Source: Colimorpha sp045640985
Lineage (GTDB): Bacteria > Bacteroidota > Bacteroidia > Bacteroidales > P3
Direction: 5' to 3'
DNA: 64,000 nucleotides
NCBI GenBank assembly: GCA_045640985.1
Contig: JAZUFZ010000011.1
Coordinates: 1 to 64,000, forward strand
Shown here: positions 14,492 to 24,503 of the stretch, piece after piece
Layout: the number at the start of each line of letters is the position of its first letter
How positions within the stretch are numbered: position 1 is the first letter of the stretch
Notes under the pieces: model-generated
Databases searched by the model: none
Told to the model about the DNA's origin: nothing
Seen by the model: only the letters and a program-made list of their open reading frames with translations
Program-made: the position numbers and the translations under genes

Positions 14492-17400
14492 ATGAAAAAG
14501 TACCACTTGGTCAATAACATCATAGGTTGGGTGATCTGCGCCATAGCCTGTGCTGTTTATATCCTGACCGCAGAAGCAACTGCCAGCTGGTGGGACTGTG
14601 GCGAGTATATCTCCACGGCCTTCAAACTGGAAGTGGGACACCCCCCTGGAGCCCCAACATTTCAACTCATCGGACGCCTGTTCTCGATGTTCTCAGACCC
14701 TGCAACCGCTGCCCATGCCGTGAATGTCATGTCGGCCGTATGTAGTGGTTTCACTATCCTCTTCCTCTATTGGAGCATTACCCTTCTTGGTAAGCATCTG
14801 CTCCAGGACCCCAAGAATCCAGACGTAAAGGATTCCCGCACATGGGCAGTATTTGCAGCCGGTATCGTGGGTGCATTGGCTTATACCTTCACCGACACCT
14901 TCTGGTTCTCAGCCGTTGAGGGCGAAGTGTACGCTATGTCCTCCATGTTCACGAGCATCGTGTTCTGGGCAATTCTGAAATGGGAAGAACAGTCTGAAGA
15001 CCCGCGCTCGCTGCGTTGGCTGGTACTTATATGCCTGCTCATAGGTGTGGCAATCGGTGTCCACCTGCTGAACCTTCTGACATTACCGGCTATCGTTTAT
15101 GTGGTTTACTTCAAGAAATGGCCCAAGACCACGGTTAAAGGCTTTATCTGGAGCGGTGTTATTTCGGTATTGCTGCTTGCCATCATCCTCTGGGGCATCA
15201 TTCCCGGTATCGTAAACACAGCCAGTGCCTTCGACGTGTTCTTCGTGAACAAGCTTCATCTGCCGTTCAACACCGGAACCATCTTTATGTTCCTGTTATT
15301 GGCCGCAGCCATTGTATGGGGCTTATGGTACACAATGAAAAAGAACAAGCCTGTCATCAATGCAGGTATTCTGGGTTTTGTGATGGTGCTGGTGGGCTAT
15401 TCCACCTTCTTCATGCTGATTATCCGTGCCAACACGAATACTCCGTTGAACGAGAACGCACCAAAGGATGCCGTAGCAATGCGTGCATATCTTGGCCGTG
15501 AGCAATATGGACAGACGCCGCTGCTGTCGGGACAGTATTACACAGCTGGTAAGCCTATCAAGATTGAAAAAGGCTATACCAAATATGTAAGAAGCACCGA
15601 CGAAAACGGTAAAGATACCTATCTGCCATTGGCTTACGCTCCAAAATGCACCTACAGAGAGAAGCATACGGGTACGTTCCCAAGAATGTACAGCGATGAC
15701 CAGAACAGAAGACATCCTCAGTTCTACCAGTACTGGGCTGGTCCCGTGCGTGGCGACAATCCGCCCAGCGGCAAACAGAACCTGACCTATATGAACCGTT
15801 ATCAGCTGGGTTGGATGTACTGGAGATATTTCATGTGGAACTTCGCCGGCCGCCAGAACGATATCCAGGGCCATTACTTTAATAATAATGGTACGCGCGA
15901 CTATCTGAACGGCAACTGGATCTGCGGTATCAAGTTTATCGACGAGGCCCGTCTCGGACCTCAGGACAATATGCCAGACCACATGAAGGACAACAAGGCC
16001 CGCAACACCTATTATCTGCTGCCGCTGCTGTTCGGTATCTGCGGTCTGATATACCATGTGAAGAAGAACAGAAAAGACGCATTCATTGTGTTCGTAATGT
16101 TCGTCATGACGGGTATAGCAATTGCAATATATCTGAATATGCCACCTTGCCAGCCCCGTGAACGAGACTATGCGTTTGTGGGATCGTTCAGTTTCTTTGC
16201 AATATGGATCGGTCTGGCTGTAATGGCATTAAGCGAATGGATTACGGGATTACTCAAGAATGAGAAATTCCATAAGTTCGTGCTGCCGGTGATCTTTGTC
16301 CTCACAATGGCGGGTGCGCCATGTCTGCTGGCTGCCCAGAACTGGGATGACCACGACCGTTCAGCGAAATACGCCGCACGCGACTTTGCAATGAACTACC
16401 TGGCTTCGGTAAAGGAAAACAGTATTCTTATTACCCAGGGCGATAACGATACATTCCCATTGTGGTATGCTCAGGAAGTTGAAGGTTACCGTACGGATGT
16501 CCGTATCCTCAACTACACCTTGAGTGGCATGTCGTGGTATGTGGAGCAGCTCTTCAATACGGTATATGAGTCGGAACCGATGCCGTTCACGCTTCCTAAG
16601 GAATTCTACGGTCTGGATCGTGATGCAATACTTATCATGGACCGTACCAATGAATTTATCGAACTGGAAGATCTGATGAAGATGATGCGCGATAATCCTG
16701 AACGTTTCAAACTGGACAACAGGGGAGACCCCATCTATTATCTCCCGACCAAGCGTGTAAAGATTACCGTACCTAAAGCCGAACTGGTAGCCCTTGGCGT
16801 ATTGAGAGCTGAAGATACCAGTCGCGTAGCAAACGAAATCCGCTGGGAACTTCCAGACGGTATGATCTACCGTAACGAACTGATGATGCTCGACATTCTG
16901 GGCACCAATCATTTCCGCCGCGACATCAATCTGATGAGCCCGAGCGCAATCGTGAGAATATTCCCACTGGTGAAATATTATTGCATCCATGACGGAATGA
17001 ACTACAAAGTATTGCCCTATCCGGCACAGTCCGAATTCACCAGCGAAACTGCAGAGTTCTTCCTCAACAATCCATTGGCATGGGGTAATCTGAATTCCGA
17101 TATTTATGTAGATCCTATCAGTTTGAATATGGGTAACGTTCAGCGTCAGACCTATTCGCTCGTAGCTGAAAATCTGCTGAAACGCGGCGATGCTGAGAAT
17201 GCAGAAAAATTACTGGATCTCGGCGATGAATACTTCCCCAAGAAGAATTTCCCACGCGACAAGTATGCAATGTATGCGCTCGATCTGTGGATGCAGATCC
17301 ACGATATCACCAATAGCGAAACCAGCAAGATGAAAGCCGAGGAATTGTGGAACGACGTTTATACCTATTACGCCCAGACCTATGACTACCTCAAGCAGTT

Positions 17401-17554
17401 TGTGGGTGACAGACGTGATGGCGTTGCTGGAGACCTCGAAGAATCGATACAGGTGATTTATCATCTTGGAGAACTTGCTGACCGTACATTGCGGAATCCT
17501 GAATTGGCCGATAAGGCTATGAACTATCTGAAATCTCATGGCATACAAATCTAA
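14492..17554 (+). CDS. DUF2723 family multi-pass membrane protein (GT117-type glycosyltransferase)
   Basis: A 1020-residue membrane protein. The N-terminal half has about eleven hydrophobic helices and the signature SWWDCGEYISTAFKLEVGHP near residues 30-50, whose acidic residues in the first extramembrane loop are typical of GT-C glycosyltransferases. DUF2723 is classed as GT117 and resembles eukaryotic TMTC O-mannosyltransferases. After the helices a soluble domain carries QGDNDTFPLWYAQEVEG (near 640) and a C-terminal helical region (about 880-1015) that looks TPR-like. Donor and acceptor are unknown; protein O-glycosylation at the periplasmic face is a plausible role in Bacteroidota. Its last 17 bases overlap the next gene in another frame. 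Confidence 0.88.
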   Translation: MKKYHLVNNIIGWVICAIACAVYILTAEATASWWDCGEYISTAFKLEVGHPPGAPTFQLIGRLFSMFSDPATAAHAVNVMSAVCSGFTILFLYWSITLLGKHLLQDPKNPDVKDSRTWAVFAAGIVGALAYTFTDTFWFSAVEGEVYAMSSMFTSIVFWAILKWEEQSEDPRSLRWLVLICLLIGVAIGVHLLNLLTLPAIVYVVYFKKWPKTTVKGFIWSGVISVLLLAIILWGIIPGIVNTASAFDVFFVNKLHLPFNTGTIFMFLLLAAAIVWGLWYTMKKNKPVINAGILGFVMVLVGYSTFFMLIIRANTNTPLNENAPKDAVAMRAYLGREQYGQTPLLSGQYYTAGKPIKIEKGYTKYVRSTDENGKDTYLPLAYAPKCTYREKHTGTFPRMYSDDQNRRHPQFYQYWAGPVRGDNPPSGKQNLTYMNRYQLGWMYWRYFMWNFAGRQNDIQGHYFNNNGTRDYLNGNWICGIKFIDEARLGPQDNMPDHMKDNKARNTYYLLPLLFGICGLIYHVKKNRKDAFIVFVMFVMTGIAIAIYLNMPPCQPRERDYAFVGSFSFFAIWIGLAVMALSEWITGLLKNEKFHKFVLPVIFVLTMAGAPCLLAAQNWDDHDRSAKYAARDFAMNYLASVKENSILITQGDNDTFPLWYAQEVEGYRTDVRILNYTLSGMSWYVEQLFNTVYESEPMPFTLPKEFYGLDRDAILIMDRTNEFIELEDLMKMMRDNPERFKLDNRGDPIYYLPTKRVKITVPKAELVALGVLRAEDTSRVANEIRWELPDGMIYRNELMMLDILGTNHFRRDINLMSPSAIVRIFPLVKYYCIHDGMNYKVLPYPAQSEFTSETAEFFLNNPLAWGNLNSDIYVDPISLNMGNVQRQTYSLVAENLLKRGDAENAEKLLDLGDEYFPKKNFPRDKYAMYALDLWMQIHDITNSETSKMKAEELWNDVYTYYAQTYDYLKQFVGDRRDGVAGDLEESIQVIYHLGELADRTLRNPELADKAMNYLKSHGIQI

Positions 17555-17780
17555 ACAGAAAAAGAGCAAAAAGTTCAGTATCTCCCTTTCACTCAAGGAA
17601 GGGGAGATACTGAATCTGTATGCCAAAAACCACGGACTTTCCCGGCCGGCAGCTATCCGGAAGATTCTGAAAGAAAATCTTCAACCATACGCCGAACAGA
17701 TGGCAAAAATGGGTCCGGAAAACCAGTTGGGTTTGTTTGATACGCTACAAATAGATATCTTTGACAACCAGTTGAAGTAA
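17538..17780 (+). CDS. Small ribbon-helix-helix-like DNA-binding protein
   Basis: 80 residues: a lysine-rich start (KSKQKKSKK), a beta strand FSISLSLKEGE, then two helices (ILNLYAKNHG and SRPAAIRKILKENL) separated by a turn, the order and spacing of a CopG/Arc ribbon-helix-helix domain. The last 30 residues are an acidic tail ending in LQIDIFDNQLK. It starts inside the end of the GT117 gene (17-base overlap, different frame) and stops just before atpB, so it is translated from the same message. No toxin partner is seen. The fold is inferred from pattern only. Confidence 0.7.
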   Translation: MAYKSKQKKSKKFSISLSLKEGEILNLYAKNHGLSRPAAIRKILKENLQPYAEQMAKMGPENQLGLFDTLQIDIFDNQLK

Positions 17781-17820
17781 ATGAATGTCCGACAACAATA
17801 ACAAAAGAAAACAAGGACAA

Positions 17821-18918
17821 ATGATGAAAATAAAGAAACTCCTTCTCACGCTGGCAGCCATGTCAATAGCATTCGCAGGAATGGCTCAGGACAATGATAC
17901 CGCTGCTATTGAATCAAACAAGTTAGACGCAGGTGCTATCATTATAGGCCATATCGGAGATGCACATTCCTGGCATATCCTCGATTATGCCGACAAACAA
18001 GGCGTAGAACATGCCGTATCTGTGCCACTACCTGTTATCCTGATAAACGAAGGAAAGGTAGATATGTTCATGTCAAACAGATTTGAACATGGTCATGCTG
18101 ATTATAAAGGTTACCGGCTTACCGGCGGCGGGGCAGAGAAGGAAATTATCGTGTGTGTGGATGAGGATGGGAATATTAAAGACAAGAAACCTCTGGATCT
18201 TTCTATAACCAAAACTGCTGCGGGACTGATGATTGCTGTAATCTTGCTAATAGTGCTGATATTTGCCGCACGGAACGGATATAAGAAAAGAGGCGTAAAT
18301 TCCCCAAAAGGGGTTCAGTCATTGGTTGAAATGCTGGTGGTATATGTACAGGACGAGATAGCAAAACCGATGATAGGAGAGAAAAAATATGAACGGTATC
18401 TGCCATATCTGCTGACGCTGTTCTTCTTTGTATTTACATGCAACCTGCTGGGTCTTATACCGCTTTTCCCGGCTGGAGCCAACATTACAGGTAATATCGC
18501 AGTAACAGCCACGCTGGCTTTGATTACCTTTATCATTACCAATCTGAGCGGTAACAAACACTACTGGAAAGAAATATTCAACAATCCGGAAGTGCCAGCC
18601 TATTTGAAAATATTTCCGCTTATGCCACTTGTAGAATTGGTAGGAGTGTTTACAAAACCCATTGTGCTGATGATCCGACTGTTTGCCAATATGACAGCAG
18701 GCCACGTAATATCGCTGGGCTTTGTGGTGATAATATTCATTATCAGCAACTCTGTCAATATGACCATAGGTGGTGCAGTAGCGACCCCGATATCGATTTT
18801 CTTCCAAGTATTCATGGGTGCACTTGATTGTCTTGTGTCCTACATTCAGGCATACGTTTTCACGACACTTACGGCCCTTTACATAGGTATGGCTGTGGCA
18901 GATCCTGAAGAAGCATAA
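17821..18918 (+). CDS. atpB: F-type ATP synthase subunit a
   Basis: Integral Fo stator subunit forming the proton or sodium half-channels against the c-ring. I choose the ATG at 17821, giving 365 residues that begin with a cleavable-looking signal (MMKIKKLLLTLAAMSIAFAG); an earlier in-frame ATG at 17785 would add a polar leader. A long periplasmic N-terminal region (about 25-125) is usual in Bacteroidota. Five to six hydrophobic helices follow, with the essential arginine at about 286 in MIRLFANMTAGH and the C-terminal FMGALDCLVSYIQAYVF helix. It stands alone: no atpE, F, H, A, G, D or C gene adjoins it, and pgk follows after 36 bases. Confidence 0.95.
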   Translation: MMKIKKLLLTLAAMSIAFAGMAQDNDTAAIESNKLDAGAIIIGHIGDAHSWHILDYADKQGVEHAVSVPLPVILINEGKVDMFMSNRFEHGHADYKGYRLTGGGAEKEIIVCVDEDGNIKDKKPLDLSITKTAAGLMIAVILLIVLIFAARNGYKKRGVNSPKGVQSLVEMLVVYVQDEIAKPMIGEKKYERYLPYLLTLFFFVFTCNLLGLIPLFPAGANITGNIAVTATLALITFIITNLSGNKHYWKEIFNNPEVPAYLKIFPLMPLVELVGVFTKPIVLMIRLFANMTAGHVISLGFVVIIFIISNSVNMTIGGAVATPISIFFQVFMGALDCLVSYIQAYVFTTLTALYIGMAVADPEEA

Positions 18919-18954
18919 CATACAATAGAATAAACACACAAAATAATATATATT

Positions 18955-20148
18955 ATGAAACATATCAATGATGTAAATTTCTGCGGCAAAAAGGTTCTTT
19001 TGCGAGTGGATTTCAACGTCCCGATGGACGCAAACAAAAACATAACAGACGATACCAGAATGCAGGAATCCCTGCCAACCATCAAGAAACTGTTGAATGA
19101 TGGTGCCGCCATTATCATCATGGCTCATTTAGGTCGTCCGACAAAAGGTGGTTTTGAACCAGAACTGTCATTGGAACCAGTTGCAAAATATCTGGAGAAG
19201 CTGATCAACAGACCTGTAAAATTCACGACAGAACTGCTGGGTGATAAGGTCCGGGAAATGTGTGCCAATTTAAAAAACGGCGAAGTTATGATGCTTGAGA
19301 ACATCCGCTTCTATCCTGGCGAAACCAAAGGTGACAAAGTACTGGCACAGGAATTGGCGAAACTTGGTGACGCATACGTGAACGATGCATTCGGCTGCGC
19401 TCACCGTGAACATAGTTCCACTGCTAATATAGCTGAGTTTTTCCCAAATGACAAATATTTTGGATATCTGATGGAAAACGAGGTTACTAACCTCAATATG
19501 TTGATGGAAAATCCTCAAAGACCATTTACCGCTATTATCGGAGGCTCTAAGATTTCCAGCAAGATTGGCATTCTTGAAAACCTTATCAATAAGGTAGATA
19601 ATATGATTATTATAGGTGGTATGCGTTACACCTTTACCAAAGCCATGGGTGGTAAGATTGGTAATTCAATCCATGAAGATGACAAGATGCAACTTGCTTT
19701 GGATCTGATGAAGAAAATGGAAGAAAAGGGCGTGAAATATTATATGCCTATAGATTGTATTGTTGTTGATAAATTTGATAACGATGCCAATCAGCAGCTT
19801 GTACCAGGTGATAAAATCCCAGACAATTGGGAAGCTGTAGATTGTGGTCCGGAAAGCAGCAAACTGTTCCGCGAAGTTATCATGAACTCAAAGACTATAC
19901 TCTGGAACGGTCCTGCTGGTGTATTTGAGATGCCAAACTTTGCAAAAGGTACCAAAGAAATCGCGTTGGCTATTGCTGATGCATGCAAAAACGGATCATA
20001 CGCAGCCGTTGGTGGAGGCGATTCAGTGGCAGCAGTAAAGCAGATGGATCTTGCAGAGCAGATGTCATACGTAAGTACAGGTGGCGGAGCTATGCTCGAA
20101 TTTCTTGAAGGTAAAACACTTCCAGGTATTGCAGCTATTGAAAAATAA
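18955..20148 (+). CDS. pgk: Phosphoglycerate kinase
   Basis: Cytosolic glycolytic enzyme: 1,3-bisphosphoglycerate + ADP to 3-phosphoglycerate + ATP. 397 residues, typical length. VLLRVDFNVPMD near 14-25, AHLGRPTKG near 60-68 and the basic patch FGCAHREHSS near 146-155 form the substrate site; the nucleotide side shows TILWNGPAGVFE near 313-324 and GGGDSVAAV near 352-360. The stop codon overlaps the ATG of the next gene by one base, and pgk-ygiQ-ppa-lplA form a tight directional run. Confidence 0.97.
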   Translation: MKHINDVNFCGKKVLLRVDFNVPMDANKNITDDTRMQESLPTIKKLLNDGAAIIIMAHLGRPTKGGFEPELSLEPVAKYLEKLINRPVKFTTELLGDKVREMCANLKNGEVMMLENIRFYPGETKGDKVLAQELAKLGDAYVNDAFGCAHREHSSTANIAEFFPNDKYFGYLMENEVTNLNMLMENPQRPFTAIIGGSKISSKIGILENLINKVDNMIIIGGMRYTFTKAMGGKIGNSIHEDDKMQLALDLMKKMEEKGVKYYMPIDCIVVDKFDNDANQQLVPGDKIPDNWEAVDCGPESSKLFREVIMNSKTILWNGPAGVFEMPNFAKGTKEIALAIADACKNGSYAAVGGGDSVAAVKQMDLAEQMSYVSTGGGAMLEFLEGKTLPGIAAIEK

Positions 20149-21923
20149 TGCATTTTCTCCCTATAACATTGGATGAAGTAAAGCGTCTCGGCTGGACTGA
20201 CATTGATATTGTCATTGTCAGCGGAGACGCTTATATAGATCATCCCGCATTTGGGACAGCCGTTATCGGACGGACACTGGAAGCAGAAGGTTATAGGGTC
20301 GCGATCATCCCACAGCCAAATTGGCGTGATGATTTACGAGATTTCCGGAAATTTGGAAAACCAAGACTTTTTTTCGGTGTTACAAGTGGTTGCATGGACA
20401 GTATGGTGAACCATTATACAGCCGCAAAACGACTTCGCCATGATGATGCCTATACACCGGGAGGCGAATCTGGATTCCGACCTGACAGAGCCGCATACGT
20501 TTATACTCGCATTCTGAAGCAGCTATATCCGGATACACCTGTAATTTTAGGCGGTATCGAAGGCTCTATGCGTCGATTAACGCATTATGACTATTGGGAT
20601 GACGAACTGAAACCTTCAATACTTGAAGAAACACCTGCCGATCTTCTTGTATATGGGATGGCTGAAAAGGTTATGGTACAGATTGCCAATAAACTTGACA
20701 AAGGAGAATCCATGGAGGATCTCTATAACTTACCGCAGGTGGTTTATCGCTCAAAAGAAAAGCCATCGAAAGATAATATGATAGAACTGCATCCGTTTGA
20801 AGAATGTAAGAAATCTAAACGTAAAGAGGCAGAAAATTATCATCATATTGAGGCTGAATCCAATAAAATAGAGGCGAATTATCTTTGTCAGAAGCATAAC
20901 AATTGTTGGATCGTGGTAAATCCACCAGATGCACCCTTCACGGAAAAGGAAATGGATCATACTTTCGATCTGCCATATACGAGATTACCACATCCGAAAT
21001 ACAAGAAAAGAGGTGCGATACCAGCATACGAGATGATAAAATTCTCGGTCAATACCCATAGAGGGTGTTTCGGAGGATGTGCATTCTGTACTATTTCAGC
21101 GCACCAAGGAAAACAGATTGCATCAAGAAGTGAAGCATCTATTCTAAAAGAAGTGCAAAAAATGTCTCAGATGGAGGGTTTCCATGGAGTGATTAGTGAT
21201 GTCGGTGGTCCATCAGCAAATATGTATAAGTTGCATGGGAAAAATAGAGAACTATGTCGAAAATGTGTTCGTTTCAGTTGTATTCAGCCGAACGTATGCA
21301 AAAATCTTGAATCCGACCATCAGCACATTATAGAGTTGTATCGAAAAGTGGCAGGTATCCCTGGCGTTAAACATGTTTATATCGGAAGTGGCATTAGATG
21401 CGATCTATTCAATGAGCAGAATCATGGTTGGGATTATTTTGATGAAGTGGTTGAGAACCATGTAAGCGGTCGCTTGAAAGTGGCTCCAGAGCATACTTCT
21501 GAACATGTGCTGAAAGTAATGAGAAAACCGACTTTCGATTTGTTCTTAAAAGTAAAAGGAAGATTTGATATGGTATGCAAAACGCATAATCTCAGATATC
21601 AGTTAATACCATATTTTATCAGTTCACATCCAGGTTGCAGGTTGGAAGATATGGCAGATCTGGCAGTAAAGATGAAGAAGTTAGGATATCGCTTGGAACA
21701 GATTCAAGATTTTACACCAACCCCCATGACATTGGCGACAGAAGCATACTATACAGGATTTAATCCAGAAAATATGGAGCCAATATTTGTTGCAACAAAT
21801 CCCCGTGACAAGCAAGACCAACGGAACATGTTCTTTTATTATAAACCAGAACTACGGAATGAAATTCGGCAGGCACTCCTTCGGAATCATTTAGGCAGTT
21901 ATATAAAACAATTAGGATTATGA
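20148..21923 (+). CDS. YgiQ family radical SAM protein
   Basis: 591 residues. The N-terminal ~290 residues are the UPF0313/YgiQ N domain (GWTDIDIVIVSGDAYIDHPA start, FFGVTSGCMDSMVNHY). The radical SAM core follows with the cluster motif CFGGCAFC at about 306-313, in NTHRGCFGGCAFCTISAHQG, and a second Cys-rich stretch (CRKCVRFSCIQPNVC, about 368-382) characteristic of the family. The reaction is not established in any organism. Codon composition here is A+T-rich compared with the second half of the window. It overlaps ppa by four bases. Confidence 0.93.
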   Translation: MHFLPITLDEVKRLGWTDIDIVIVSGDAYIDHPAFGTAVIGRTLEAEGYRVAIIPQPNWRDDLRDFRKFGKPRLFFGVTSGCMDSMVNHYTAAKRLRHDDAYTPGGESGFRPDRAAYVYTRILKQLYPDTPVILGGIEGSMRRLTHYDYWDDELKPSILEETPADLLVYGMAEKVMVQIANKLDKGESMEDLYNLPQVVYRSKEKPSKDNMIELHPFEECKKSKRKEAENYHHIEAESNKIEANYLCQKHNNCWIVVNPPDAPFTEKEMDHTFDLPYTRLPHPKYKKRGAIPAYEMIKFSVNTHRGCFGGCAFCTISAHQGKQIASRSEASILKEVQKMSQMEGFHGVISDVGGPSANMYKLHGKNRELCRKCVRFSCIQPNVCKNLESDHQHIIELYRKVAGIPGVKHVYIGSGIRCDLFNEQNHGWDYFDEVVENHVSGRLKVAPEHTSEHVLKVMRKPTFDLFLKVKGRFDMVCKTHNLRYQLIPYFISSHPGCRLEDMADLAVKMKKLGYRLEQIQDFTPTPMTLATEAYYTGFNPENMEPIFVATNPRDKQDQRNMFFYYKPELRNEIRQALLRNHLGSYIKQLGL

Positions 21924-22411
21924 ATGATTATGTAACAGAGGCTATCATAGAAATACCATTAGGCTCAAAAAATAAATATGAACGTGATGAAAAAACAGGT
22001 CATATTAAATTGGACAGAGTTCTTTATTCTGCAATGAATTATCCAACAGAATACGGAATTATTGACCAAACTCTGGCAGGAGACGGAGATCCTCTTGATG
22101 TATTGGTAATATGTGATTACCCTACATTTGCAGGATGTGTGGTTCCAGCTCGTATATTGGGTTACCTTACCATGTATGATAAAGGAGAGGATTATAAATT
22201 GATTTCAGTTCTGGATTGCGACCCCAGATATTCGGATATTCATTCGCTTGAGGATTTACCTAAATTCAAACTGGAGGAAATCAGCAACTTCTTTGAAAAT
22301 TATAAAGAACTCCAACATGTAAAGGTTAGCGTAGGAGAATATCATGGTCGCGACGAGGCCATTGCTGTTATCGAGCAATGTAAAGAAGCATACAAACAAG
22401 TTCAAAAATAA
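21920..22411 (+). CDS. ppa: Inorganic pyrophosphatase (family I)
   Basis: Hydrolyses pyrophosphate, drawing biosynthetic reactions forward. 163 residues, a compact family I soluble enzyme. The metal-binding signature DGDPLDVLV lies near 55-63; EIPLGSKNKYERDEKTG at the N-terminus and KVSVGEYHGRDEA near the end are standard. It starts within the end of ygiQ (ATGA overlap) and stops immediately before the lipoate ligase ATG, so expression is coupled. Confidence 0.95.
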   Translation: MNDYVTEAIIEIPLGSKNKYERDEKTGHIKLDRVLYSAMNYPTEYGIIDQTLAGDGDPLDVLVICDYPTFAGCVVPARILGYLTMYDKGEDYKLISVLDCDPRYSDIHSLEDLPKFKLEEISNFFENYKELQHVKVSVGEYHGRDEAIAVIEQCKEAYKQVQK

Positions 22412-23365
22412 ATGAAACTTCAGTTTATTATAAGCACTTCCACAAATCCGTACCTCAATGTTTCAGTTGAGAACTATATCCTTCAACAGCCACTTAAAGA
22501 TACTGTAACTTTATATCTTTGGAAAAATCACCGTACTGTCGTAATTGGACAAAATCAGAATCCATATTCCGAGTGTAATGTAAACCTTTTAGAAGAAGAT
22601 GGTGGTTATGTAATGCGCCGAAAAACTGGTGGCGGTGCTGTTTATCATGATGATGGAAACATCAATTTCAGTTTCATTGCTTCACATGACCTATATGACC
22701 AGAATCGACAATTTTCTGTAATCAAACGAGCCGTACAGACCTATGGTCTCGAAATTGAGTTGAGCGGTCGAAACGATATTCTTTGTCAAGGAAGAAAATT
22801 CAGCGGAAATGCGTTTAGCAAAGGACGTTACCAAAACCTTCACCATGGAACAATCCTGATAAAAGGAAACATGGAAGATTTGCAACGCTATCTTAAAGTC
22901 AAACCTGCAAAACTTCAAAAACATGGCGTAAAATCGGTACAAAGCCGAGTGGTTAATCTTTCGGAACTCGCACCTGTAACTTCGGAGAATATTGTTGAGC
23001 CTTTGCATTTGGCATTTGAACAGGAGTATGGTGATACTGCCCAGATATTGGATTATGATACCATTATTAAAATACCAGAAGTACAAACGTTATACAATGA
23101 GTTTTCGAGTGACGAATGGTTATTTGCAAAATGGAGAAATTTCAATACCCATCAAGTGGCACAATTTCCATGGGGAAACGTTGAAATCAGTATAGATATA
23201 GACCAGCAACGACAAATAATAAATCATATAGAGATTGCGACTGATGCGCTTGATGTAGATTTGGTAGCGCAAGCCAAGATTTTTTTTGAAGGAACTGATA
23301 TTCATTATCCTCCAGAAACAGATAATGTTTTTCTCAAGGATATGATATCCATTATTTATAACTAA
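22412..23365 (+). CDS. lplA: Lipoate-protein ligase A
   Basis: Activates lipoate with ATP and attaches it to lysines of lipoyl domains such as GcvH and 2-oxoacid dehydrogenases. The 317 residues include the adenylate-binding RRKTGGGAVYHDDGNINF (about 70-87) and the KFSGNAFSKGRY segment with the catalytic lysine near 130-142; the C-terminal ~80 residues form the accessory domain (KWRNFNTHQ). A 317-residue length with both domains indicates the bifunctional form. It is the last of the pgk-ygiQ-ppa-lplA series with no gap after ppa. Confidence 0.92.
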   Translation: MKLQFIISTSTNPYLNVSVENYILQQPLKDTVTLYLWKNHRTVVIGQNQNPYSECNVNLLEEDGGYVMRRKTGGGAVYHDDGNINFSFIASHDLYDQNRQFSVIKRAVQTYGLEIELSGRNDILCQGRKFSGNAFSKGRYQNLHHGTILIKGNMEDLQRYLKVKPAKLQKHGVKSVQSRVVNLSELAPVTSENIVEPLHLAFEQEYGDTAQILDYDTIIKIPEVQTLYNEFSSDEWLFAKWRNFNTHQVAQFPWGNVEISIDIDQQRQIINHIEIATDALDVDLVAQAKIFFEGTDIHYPPETDNVFLKDMISIIYN

Positions 23366-23436
23366 TGATAACAAATCCATCACCAATACAATAAATCAGA
23401 ATCATTCACGTTATATAACTAATATAGATAAATATT

Positions 23437-24471
23437 ATGAAAAAGTCTCACATATTCTTAGGATTGTTGCTTGTGGCAACAATAGGAGTTTCTGCCCAAA
23501 ACACAATTGATAAACAAGGTCGAAAACAAGGACATTGGCTGAAAACAGATAAAAATGGAGCCAAAATCTTTGAAGGGAATTTCAAAGATGGTATGGAAAC
23601 TGGCACTTTTGAGTATTTCTACCCCAATGGTGCAATAAGAATGAGAAATGTATTTATTGAAGATGGAAAGTTATGTTACCACGAAGCCTATGATGAATCA
23701 GGTCACAGACTTGCTACTGGATATTACAATCAACATAACCGAGATAGTGTATGGCATTTCTACAATGAGGATGGTAAGTTGATAAAGCGAGCCGCCTATA
23801 ATATGGGAATCAAGGAAGGAACGCATATCGTGTTTACTTCAACAGGAGATACTGCAGAAGTGGTAAACTGGAAAGATAATAGAAGAGACGGTCGATGGTG
23901 GAAACGAATAGGAACTAAAAGTTACATTACTGCCACCTACAAGAAAGGCAATATCGAAGGTCGTTTGAGTGAGTATGATGAGGATGGTTACCTTGCCCGC
24001 GAGGGTTATTATAAAGGTGGAAACAGAGATGGTTCTTATAAATATTACGAGAATCAAGAACTTGTGGTAGATGAGATGTGGCAAGACGGTCGTCTTGCTG
24101 ATAGAAAGATTTTGATAAAGACTCCCAATGACGAGTTTATATCTGTGTTTACTATTGCTTATATGATGCCTAAAGGTTTGAATCAGGTAATAATCTATTT
24201 GAATAATGGGAAAAAATTAGTAACAAATCAGAATGCAGACGATTTATACCGCAGATTGGGTAATGATATTCTGACTTTAGCCAATAAAAAAAGTCGCATA
24301 ATGGTAGCTTCACATTGTATTAAAGGAGTTACTAACGATAGTGAAGGTCGAGAAATATTGGATCTGGATCCTCGTCCTGATTTCGATATCTTTCCAGATG
24401 AGGACTGCATGAAGATGTTGCATTCCCGTGACATGGAGCAGAAAGAGCCTACCGAAATATTTGGTTACTAA
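23437..24471 (+). CDS. MORN/YwqK-repeat secreted protein
   Basis: 344 residues with a signal peptide (MKKSHIFLGLLLVATIGVSA, cleavage after SAQ). Residues about 25-215 are tandem MORN-like repeats of the YwqK type, with units of about 23 residues marked by G-x-W or G-x-F/Y and YxxxG (for example GNFKDGMETGTFEYFYPNGA). The last ~120 residues form a separate domain (KTPNDEFISVFTIAYMMPKG onward) without a family I recognise. YwqK proteins are sometimes called antitoxins, but no toxin is adjacent and the signal peptide places this one in the envelope. Confidence 0.8.
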   Translation: MKKSHIFLGLLLVATIGVSAQNTIDKQGRKQGHWLKTDKNGAKIFEGNFKDGMETGTFEYFYPNGAIRMRNVFIEDGKLCYHEAYDESGHRLATGYYNQHNRDSVWHFYNEDGKLIKRAAYNMGIKEGTHIVFTSTGDTAEVVNWKDNRRDGRWWKRIGTKSYITATYKKGNIEGRLSEYDEDGYLAREGYYKGGNRDGSYKYYENQELVVDEMWQDGRLADRKILIKTPNDEFISVFTIAYMMPKGLNQVIIYLNNGKKLVTNQNADDLYRRLGNDILTLANKKSRIMVASHCIKGVTNDSEGREILDLDPRPDFDIFPDEDCMKMLHSRDMEQKEPTEIFGY

Positions 24472-24503
24472 CCCGTAAAACGAGCCTTATTAAATAGAAT
24501 GCT

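Noticed and set aside
23437..24471. Antitoxin of a toxin-antitoxin pair
   Set aside because: The YwqK label is historical; this protein has a signal peptide and no adjacent toxin gene.
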